Below the pieces are notes generated by a model, which saw only the letters and a list, made by a program, of their open reading frames with translations, had not been told where the DNA came from and searched no databases. The translations under genes and the position numbers were made by a program. Shown here in pieces: positions 58,027 through 64,000 of a DNA stretch of 64,000 nt. Each line of letters begins with the position of its first letter. Within the stretch, counting starts at the first letter, position 1. Source of the DNA: Desulfobulbus oligotrophicus (GTDB lineage Bacteria > Desulfobacterota > Desulfobulbia > Desulfobulbales > Desulfobulbaceae); contig NZ_CP054140.1 of the NCBI RefSeq assembly GCF_016446285.1, forward strand, positions 2,709,501 through 2,773,500, given 5' to 3'.

Positions 58027-60093
58027 ATGCAAGATGTACAACACATCAGGAATGTGATTTTTCTTGGCCACGGCAACAGTGGTAAATCCACCCTTGCCGA
58101 GGCCCTTCTCTTTACTGCCGGCACCCTGAAACGAATGGGAAAGGTAGATGATGGCACCTCATCCATGGATTTCGAACCAGAAGAGATTAAACGGCAGATC
58201 TCCATCAGTACTGCTTTCAATAAATTAACCTGGCAGAAAAACGATGTGTTCTGCATCGATGCCCCTGGTGACGACAACTTCTTTAATGAAACCCGCCTCG
58301 CTGCTCTGGTTGCTGACAGCGCCATACTCACTGTCGGTGCCGAGATGGGAGTCCGTCCGCAGACTGAAAAATTCATCGATCTCATTAAAGAACACAATCT
58401 GCCATGCATGATCTGTGTGACTAAAATGGATCGTGAACGCGCCAACTTTCAAAAAACAGTCGACAGCATTAAAGAGGCAACCGACCTGAATCCTGTTGTA
58501 CTCTACCTGCCTATAGGGGCCGAAGATCAGTTTAAAGGAGTTGTCGATATCGTGGCCGGCAAGGCACTGCTGTTTGCCGATGGAGGAAAAGCAGAAGCTG
58601 ATGCAGTACCGGCTGACATGGTCGACGAGGTTGACAGTCTGCGCGAGGCACTGATGGAGAGTGTCGCTGAAACCGAAGACGAACTGATTGAAAAGTTCCT
58701 GGAAGAGGGGACCCTGACTGAGGATGAGCTCATGACCGGACTGGTAGCGGCCATCAAGGCTGCTAAAATCACCCCGGTTTGCGTCTGTGCACCATTGGTG
58801 AACAAAGGCTCCAGCACTGTCCTTGATGCCATTGTCAACCTTCTCCCTTCTCCTGACCAGCGACCTCCCCGAATCGGTATCAATCCGAAGACTAAAGACA
58901 CTGTCGAGCGTCCAGGAATTACTGACGCTCCCTTCTCGGCAATGGTTTTTAAAACCATGGCCGATCCCTTTGCAGGACGACTCACTATTTTCCGTGTTGT
59001 ATCCGGAACATTGAAGGGTGAAGCCTTTTACAATGCCTCCAAGTCCACTTCCGAACGGTATGGCCAGCTCTTTATCATGTCCGGCAAGGAACAAAAACCC
59101 GTTGAACAGGCAATCCCCGGCATGATCGTTGCAGTTGCCAAGCTCAAGGAATCCACCACCGGAGATACACTGTGCGATGAGGCCAATCCTGTTGTCTACC
59201 CGGCTCCTGAGCCCCTGCCCGCAGTTATTGCCTATGCGGTCAGTGCTAAAAAAGGTGACGAGGAGAAGCTGTTCTCTTCAATTGCCCGTCTCCTCGATGA
59301 AGACCTGACGCTCAAACTTACGCGTGAACAGCAAACTCATGAGACACTTATTTCAGGTGTCGGTCAGGTACACCTTGAGGTTGTCGGTGAGAAGATTAAA
59401 CGCAAATTCGGCGTGGAAATGGAGCTGCGGCCACCACGAGTCCCGTACCGGGAGACACTCAAAGGCAAGGTTACAGTTCAGGGGAAACATAAAAAACAAT
59501 CAGGCGGACGTGGTCAGTTCGGTGATTGCACCATTGAGATGGAGCCGCTTTCCCGTGGAGAACAGTTCGAGTTTGTCGATAAAATAGTCGGCGGGGTTAT
59601 TCCTCAGCAGTATCGTCCGGCAGTTGAAAAAGGTATCATCGAAGCTATGGAGCGGGGGGTTATTGCCGGATATCCCTTTGTCGACTTAAAGGTAACCTTA
59701 ATCGACGGCTCGTACCACACGGTCGACTCTTCTGAAATGGCTTTTAAAGTTGCCGGTTCGCTCGCCTTTAAAAAGGGGGTGATTCAGGCGAATCCCGTGC
59801 TTTTAGAGCCGATCATGGAGATTGAAGTACGCGTACCAAAGGATTTTGTCGGAGATGTCATGGGCGATCTCAACAGCAGGCGCGGTCGCGTGCTTGGCAT
59901 GGACTCGAAAGACAGGTATGAGGTGGTTAACGCTCATGTCCCTCAGGCAGAGATCTTGCTTTACGCCTTAGATCTGACATCAATGACCGGTGGGCGCGGA
60001 ACTTTTTCAACAAAATTCTCCCATTATGAAGAGGTACCGGGCCAGATTGCTGAAAAAATCATTGCTGAGTACAAGGCAGAGACAGCAGAGTAA
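58027..60093 (+). CDS. Second elongation factor G paralogue (EF-G2 type)
   Basis: A 688-residue translational GTPase. The P-loop is GHGNSGKST (residues 14-22), unlike AHIDAGKTT of canonical EF-G; G3 reads DAPGDDNF (78-85), so the switch-II catalytic histidine of DTPGH is replaced by Asp; G4 is TKMD. Domains II-V follow, with GGRGQFGDCTIEMEP and the domain IV loop region. ELRPPRVPYRETLKGK is present and the end has RGRVLGMDSKDRYEV and GRGTFSTKFSHYEEVP. The start at 58027 follows TGGAGG; a frame extension to 57991 lacks a site. Paralogues of this kind are often not the main translocase. Coupled to mogA (TAATG overlap). Confidence 0.9.
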   Translation: MQDVQHIRNVIFLGHGNSGKSTLAEALLFTAGTLKRMGKVDDGTSSMDFEPEEIKRQISISTAFNKLTWQKNDVFCIDAPGDDNFFNETRLAALVADSAILTVGAEMGVRPQTEKFIDLIKEHNLPCMICVTKMDRERANFQKTVDSIKEATDLNPVVLYLPIGAEDQFKGVVDIVAGKALLFADGGKAEADAVPADMVDEVDSLREALMESVAETEDELIEKFLEEGTLTEDELMTGLVAAIKAAKITPVCVCAPLVNKGSSTVLDAIVNLLPSPDQRPPRIGINPKTKDTVERPGITDAPFSAMVFKTMADPFAGRLTIFRVVSGTLKGEAFYNASKSTSERYGQLFIMSGKEQKPVEQAIPGMIVAVAKLKESTTGDTLCDEANPVVYPAPEPLPAVIAYAVSAKKGDEEKLFSSIARLLDEDLTLKLTREQQTHETLISGVGQVHLEVVGEKIKRKFGVEMELRPPRVPYRETLKGKVTVQGKHKKQSGGRGQFGDCTIEMEPLSRGEQFEFVDKIVGGVIPQQYRPAVEKGIIEAMERGVIAGYPFVDLKVTLIDGSYHTVDSSEMAFKVAGSLAFKKGVIQANPVLLEPIMEIEVRVPKDFVGDVMGDLNSRRGRVLGMDSKDRYEVVNAHVPQAEILLYALDLTSMTGGRGTFSTKFSHYEEVPGQIAEKIIAEYKAETAE

Positions 60094-60602
60094 TGTCCGA
60101 ACTGTTACGATCGTTTCGCTGCGGTGTGTTAACACTGAGCGATAAGGGAGCCTGCGGAGAACGGGAAGACATCAGCGGGCTCAGGGTTCAAGAAATCCTT
60201 CAGGAAAATGGGTACATGGTTGTCATGTATCAAATTCTACCTGATATAAAGAAACTGATCGAGCAGACCTTAATTGCCTGGGTGGATGACAAAAAACTGG
60301 ACCTGATCGTAACCACCGGAGGCACCGGAGTCTCACCAAGGGATCAGACTCCCGAAGCCACCAGAGCAGTCATCGACCGGGAGGTCCCCGGACTTGGTGA
60401 AGCCATGCGACAGGCCAGCTTACAAAAAACCACTCAGGCAGTTTGGTCACGGGGGATTGGTGGCATTCGCAAAAACAGCCTTATCATCAATCTTCCTGGT
60501 AGCCCAAAGGCTGTTGAGGAAAACCTGCGAGCTGTTTTACCTGCCCTTGAGCATGGACTGGAAAAGCTGAAAGGGAGCGACATAGACTGTGCATACCCTT
60601 AA
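60093..60602 (+). CDS. mogA: MogA/MoaB-type molybdopterin adenylyltransferase
   Basis: A 169-residue protein of the MoCF-binding family that adenylates molybdopterin before metal insertion. It shows GVLTLSDKGACGEREDISG at the N-terminus, the core motif VTTGGTGVSPRDQTPEAT (about 73-90), and NLPGSPKAVEENLRAVLPAL near the end. It overlaps the EF-G paralogue by one base (TAATG), so the two are probably translated together, although their functions seem unrelated. In this organism the product would supply the cofactor for enzymes such as the formate dehydrogenase at the start of the window. Confidence 0.92.
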   Translation: MSELLRSFRCGVLTLSDKGACGEREDISGLRVQEILQENGYMVVMYQILPDIKKLIEQTLIAWVDDKKLDLIVTTGGTGVSPRDQTPEATRAVIDREVPGLGEAMRQASLQKTTQAVWSRGIGGIRKNSLIINLPGSPKAVEENLRAVLPALEHGLEKLKGSDIDCAYP

Positions 60603-61410
60603 AAGAAGAATTAAAGAACAGACTGACTGAGGATGCCAGGTGTTGCCAAGGTTTTGTTTGTTCTTTAACTTTATGTCAGAAAACAAAAAAATGGCTGGAC
60701 TGTACTTTTTGTCTCCCGATGATGGGGAACATGTCCGACAATACCGAAACATACACGAAATATTCAAAAGGTTCGCTCTGGTCAGATAAGGTCTGCTAAC
60801 AACAGTATAAACTGCTCATCAGACCGGATCTGTTCGTGCCGGCCATAAACAAAAAAACGACAACAGACTTCCAGGCTACCCTGATACCCCTTTCCCGGAA
60901 TGCATGAGTCTCAGAAGGATACACTCTTTTCGGCCCAGGTAATCCGACGTCCTCTTTTCTGTCATTTTTTCGAAAGAGCAGTGAAATGCCTCCTCTTTCC
61001 ATCATAAAAGAGTTTTTGGAAACCACTCAAATGTATGAATGATCGCTCGGGATTATCCTGTTGATTCTCCTTTGATCTATAGTATTTTTTCTTTATTCTG
61101 ATGTACCACAGACTATTCCATAGTTTCTTTTATGACCTGCAAAGACATCTCAGGTTGAAGGTTCAGGAATTACATGTTGTTTTTGGTGATAAACTCCATC
61201 AAATCAATGAATTGACTGCAAAACGAATACACCTTTGCAGATCAATATCCCGTGATCACCAAACGACATATTGTCGACTATACACTCAACATCTTCAGAA
61301 GAGTTTAACCCCGAAAGATATCAACATCATAAAAGAAAAGACATCAAAAGAGTCGCGCACAGAAAAAAAGATTGACTCTCCTTCCAGTATCACTTTTGTA
61401 CAGGTCCTTC
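60603..61410. other. Long intergenic region between mogA and suhB
   Basis: About 800 bp, AT-richer than its surroundings. It has a perfect 10-bp inverted repeat at 60611-60620/60659-60668. A plus-strand frame of 108 codons at 61101-61427 overlaps the suhB start and lacks a ribosome-binding site; a minus frame at 60796-61026 is equally unsupported. I see no recognisable gene or RNA. Confidence 0.4.
60611..60668. repeat. Perfect 10-bp inverted repeat after mogA
   Basis: TTAAAGAACA (60611-60620) and TGTTCTTTAA (60659-60668) are exact inverses separated by 38 bases. They start eight bases after the mogA stop. The loop is too long for a typical terminator and there is no U run. Confidence 0.45.
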
Positions 61411-62244
61411 ATGAACAGAATAGATAATCTGCTATCGCAATGCACCCATACCAGACAGAAGAGTCTGCTTACCTCTGCCTGCAAGGCTGCTTTAACCGCT
61501 GGAAAATTTATCTGTGGAAATCTAAATAAACCACATGATATCACCATGAAAGGAGCGATTGACCTTGTCACGGAAACAGATATTTCTGCAGAGCAAATCA
61601 TTGTTCAAATCCTGAAACAAGATTTTCCTGACATTGCAGTCATGACTGAGGAGCAGACAGAAAGCCACCTTTTAGCCACAAAACAGCTCTGGATCGTCGA
61701 TCCTCTTGACGGCACAACCAACTTTGCCCATGGATTTCCTTACTTTGCCGTCTCCATTGCCTTTCTCAATGAAGACATTCCAGAAATAGCGGTCATTTAC
61801 GCACCCTTCCAGGACGAACTCTTCTCTGCTGTCAAGGGGTCAGGGGCCTGGTTAAACGATCGAGCTATCCATGTAACCAAAACCCAACAACTTATTGAAG
61901 CCCTCATTGGCACCGGTTTTCCTTATGACATCAAAAACTGTCTGCCCGAGGTGATCCAGCAGCTTCAATCACTGCTCCCCAATGTTCGCGATATCCGACG
62001 GGCCGGAGCAGCAGCACTTGACCTGGCCTATGTTGCCTGCGGTCGCCTTGATGGCTTTTATGAAGCCCATTTACAGCCATGGGACACTGCTGCCGGGTGG
62101 CTGCTTATTGAAGAGGCTGGCGGGATGGTGAGCACATTCACAGGAGACGCCTACTCTCCTTTTTATCCGGAAACCCTTGCCAGTAATGGAGAGTTGCACC
62201 CACAACTCCTCAAGCATCTCCAATGGCCCATTCCACATCTCTAA
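61411..62244 (+). CDS. suhB: Inositol monophosphatase family protein (SuhB-like)
   Basis: A 277-residue magnesium-dependent phosphatase. Metal and substrate motifs are present: Glu in MTEEQTES, WIVDPLDGTTNFAHGFPYFAVSIAF (about 87-111), and the C-terminal WDTAAGWLLIEEAGGMVS. SuhB hydrolyses inositol monophosphate and in E. coli also joins the rRNA antitermination complex; other members act on related sugar phosphates. The start at 61411 is preferred (MNRIDNLL, with CAGGT upstream); an ATG at 61372 is in frame. Its end overlaps the next gene by 22 bases. Confidence 0.92.
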   Translation: MNRIDNLLSQCTHTRQKSLLTSACKAALTAGKFICGNLNKPHDITMKGAIDLVTETDISAEQIIVQILKQDFPDIAVMTEEQTESHLLATKQLWIVDPLDGTTNFAHGFPYFAVSIAFLNEDIPEIAVIYAPFQDELFSAVKGSGAWLNDRAIHVTKTQQLIEALIGTGFPYDIKNCLPEVIQQLQSLLPNVRDIRRAGAAALDLAYVACGRLDGFYEAHLQPWDTAAGWLLIEEAGGMVSTFTGDAYSPFYPETLASNGELHPQLLKHLQWPIPHL

Positions 62245-63152
62245 CAACGACTTTTCCCTCTTGGATCGTCCATAGTTGCATGGTGCTTGCCGCAACTCTG
62301 GTTGCCACATCCTTTGTCGTCGGCAAAATAATCACACCGTTTCTCGATCCGGCAGTTTTAACTTTAATTCGTTTTTTTCTGGCCAGTGCATTCTTTATCC
62401 CTTACGTCGGCTTACGATATGGAATCCGCCTGCCGGATTGGCAAGCACTGGGACGATACAGTTTAATCAGTGGTGCTCTTGTTGGTTTTTTCTGGATGAT
62501 GTTTTTATCTTTACGGATCACCACCCCGCTTAACACAAGTGTTATCTTTACAACTGTTCCGGGAATTTCCGGATGTTACAGCTGGTTTCTGCTTCGTGAA
62601 CGACTGGGCCGCCATCGGCTGTTCGCCCTGCTGTTTGCCATGACCGGAGCAATCTGGGTGTTATGTGAAGGTGATGTGCATAAGTTGCAGGCGTTGAGTT
62701 TCAATCAAGGAGATGTCTATTTTTTCATTGCCTGCCTGCTGATGGCATTCTACACACCTTTGGTGAAACTTCTGCATCGGGGTGAACCAATGGCTGTTAT
62801 GACGTTGTGGATCATGATAACCGGCTGCGTCTGGCTGCTGCTCTTCAACTTACCAAAATTGCCGACAATTTCCTGGCATACCGTACCCGTGGTTGTCTGG
62901 TTGGGTATCGGATACCTGGCACTGTTTACGACCATCATCACCTTTTTCATTTCCCAATGGGCCACACTTGAGATCGGACCAACACGCGTTATGGCCTACT
63001 CCTATCTCTATCCTCCAATTATTGTCCTTATTGAGTGGGCCCTATATCAGACTTATCCGGACACCCAAACCCTGTTGGGTATCGTCATCATTCTTTTCGC
63101 CATGATCATCGTACAAAAAAACAAGTCGATCCACTTACAACGCGTGAATTGA
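62223..63152 (+). CDS. EamA/DMT-family transporter
   Basis: A 309-residue inner-membrane protein with ten predicted helices in two EamA repeats. Repeat 1 (about 20-145) includes ATLVATSFVVGKIITPFLDPAVLTLIRF split as usual, and TTPLNTSVIFTTVPGISGCYSWFLLRERLG; repeat 2 (about 165-300) includes ACLLMAFYTPLVKLL and RVMAYSYLYPPIIVLIEWAL. Members export or import metabolites such as amino acids, and the substrate is unknown. The start overlaps the end of suhB by 22 bases, so the genes are coupled. Confidence 0.88.
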   Translation: MAHSTSLTTTFPSWIVHSCMVLAATLVATSFVVGKIITPFLDPAVLTLIRFFLASAFFIPYVGLRYGIRLPDWQALGRYSLISGALVGFFWMMFLSLRITTPLNTSVIFTTVPGISGCYSWFLLRERLGRHRLFALLFAMTGAIWVLCEGDVHKLQALSFNQGDVYFFIACLLMAFYTPLVKLLHRGEPMAVMTLWIMITGCVWLLLFNLPKLPTISWHTVPVVVWLGIGYLALFTTIITFFISQWATLEIGPTRVMAYSYLYPPIIVLIEWALYQTYPDTQTLLGIVIILFAMIIVQKNKSIHLQRVN

Positions 63153-63328
63153 CCAACAGATATCTCACCTGTATTACAAATGGTATCTCTTGAATCGAGA
63201 TCCACGGCTCTTTATCTGAAAAAGGAGTTGATCGCCGCGTCGAACAGTCACGATGATTGTATAGACAGGATCAAAGAAGTCCCCGGACAAGAGGAGTTTG
63301 TTTCGTGCTTATAGGGTTCAACAACCTG

Positions 63329-64000
63329 CTAATCCGACTTCTTCCATACCGCGAGGGCACGTTTATACACAGAAGAGCGCGGTATATCCAGATCTGAGGC
63401 GATGTTACGCACCGTATCTTTAAGGCTCGTCTGAAGTTCATCGCGGTGCCACAGTATAAGTTCCTCTATACTCTCCGGTTTTTCAGAAGCTGTGGGCATC
63501 GCACCTTGAACAACAAGGACCAGTTCACCTTTTACACCTTCCCTGACCCGCTCAGCCAGATCAGTAATGATTCCCTCCAAGTGCTCTTCATGTATCTTAC
63601 TTAACTCCCGAAACAGCTGTATGCGACGTTTTCCTAAAACATCAGCCATATCGAGAAGGGAATCATAAATCCTGTGGGGCGTTTCATAAAAAATGAGTGG
63701 ATATGGCAATGAAGAGACGTTCTTTAAAAATTTTTTCCGATCAGTACTCCGGGCAGGAAGAAAGCCGCCAAAAAAAAATTGAGGATCCGTTAAACCAGCA
63801 ATTGAAAGTGATGCCGTCAATGCAGAAGGCCCGGCTATGGGCACAACTTTGATACCTGAGCCCCTGGCCTTGTTCACTAAAATCGAACCAGGATCACAGA
63901 TAGCCGGGGTGCCTGCATCGGAAACAAGAGCAATATCTTTCCCGGCAGCAAGCAAATTGATAAGTATTTCCGACCGCTCTTGTTCTCTTTCACGATAATA
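63329..64000 (-). CDS. rsmI: 16S rRNA (cytidine-1402-2'-O)-methyltransferase, partial (5' end outside)
   Basis: The gene enters the window from beyond 64000; about 223 C-terminal residues are present. This is the tetrapyrrole-methylase-fold enzyme RsmI, which 2'-O-methylates C1402 in the ribosomal P site with S-adenosylmethionine. Family motifs are LLAAGKDIALVSDAGTPAICDPG, VVPIAGPSALTASLSIAGL, FFFGGFLPARSTDRKKFL, LIFYETPHRI and RELSKIHEEHLEG. A C-terminal helical tail (SLKDTVRNIASDLDIPRSSVYKRAL) resembles the usual small DNA/RNA-binding extension. A 176-bp gap separates it from the convergent DMT gene. Confidence 0.95.
   Translation of the reverse strand, partial: YYREREQERSEILINLLAAGKDIALVSDAGTPAICDPGSILVNKARGSGIKVVPIAGPSALTASLSIAGLTDPQFFFGGFLPARSTDRKKFLKNVSSLPYPLIFYETPHRIYDSLLDMADVLGKRRIQLFRELSKIHEEHLEGIITDLAERVREGVKGELVLVVQGAMPTASEKPESIEELILWHRDELQTSLKDTVRNIASDLDIPRSSVYKRALAVWKKSD

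Noticed and set aside
61101-61427. A 108-codon frame before suhB
   Set aside because: It overlaps the suhB start, lacks a ribosome-binding site and shows no recognisable feature; it may be chance in an AT-rich region.
1-64000. CRISPR array, prophage or toxin-antitoxin system
   Set aside because: I saw no regularly spaced repeats, phage structural genes or recognisable toxin/antitoxin pair in the window.

Overview
The window looks like chromosomal DNA of a Gram-negative, anaerobic, sulfate-reducing type of bacterium, most probably a member of Desulfobulbales (Desulfobacterota). This is an inference. It rests on a membrane-bound formate dehydrogenase with its FdhE maturation factor, two different anion/sulfate permease families (SLC13-TrkA_C and SulP-STAS), an AmmeMemoRadiSam protein, outer-membrane biosynthesis genes (waaA, an MliC-type lipoprotein, an NlpE/META envelope protein), and moderate G+C by eye. 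No rRNA is present to settle the taxonomy, and I cannot search databases.

Layout. 1-3.1 kb: the tail of a formate dehydrogenase operon (alpha C-terminus, iron-sulfur beta, cytochrome b gamma, a possible 31-codon ORF, fdhE). 3.2-6.5 kb: envelope proteins and an aquaporin. 6.9-8.1 kb: an Fsr-type efflux pump. 8.1-13.6 kb: a GNAT acetyltransferase, an E1 alpha/beta 2-oxoacid dehydrogenase pair without E2 or E3, and a Lon-like protease. 13.7-15.8 kb: an SLC13 permease and tRNA-Gln(CUG) with a clear promoter and terminator. 15.8-26 kb: MEMO1-like protein, cysS, AmpG-like carrier, mutY, a PAS sigma-54 activator, M18 aminopeptidase and an acyl-CoA ligase. 26.1-29.1 kb: a SulP transporter with a large coiled-coil insert and a tandem universal stress protein, preceded by a 17-bp palindrome. 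30.1-34.8 kb: leuA behind a complete leucine attenuator (promoter, Leu-rich leader peptide, alternative hairpins, terminator), fbp and pepA. 35-39.6 kb: CNNM/CBS protein, SH3 protein, DegS-like protease, DUF2065 protein and purM.

39.6-49.6 kb is an accessory, mobile-element-rich stretch. It holds two apparently complete IS5-family elements with target duplications (39641-41132 and 48220-49550), a decayed and internally deleted relic of the second (about 44880-45370), a membrane-anchored Rossmann protein of unknown function, and two hybrid histidine kinases. The second kinase has a strikingly AT-rich 5' part and a receiver domain that lacks its phospho-acceptor aspartate.

49.7-64 kb is ordinary chromosome: comEC, waaA, an Lrp-type regulator with a lysA-like decarboxylase, rsmE, murJ, a second EF-G paralogue without the switch-II histidine, mogA, suhB, a DMT transporter and the 3' part of rsmI. 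MogA and FdhE both serve molybdenum/tungsten formate dehydrogenase maturation and fit the operon at the start. The best-supported regulatory discovery is the leuA attenuator; the best candidates for unusual biology are the degenerate-receiver kinase, the SulP insert, the orphan E1 pair and the Rossmann protein at 41172-42284.
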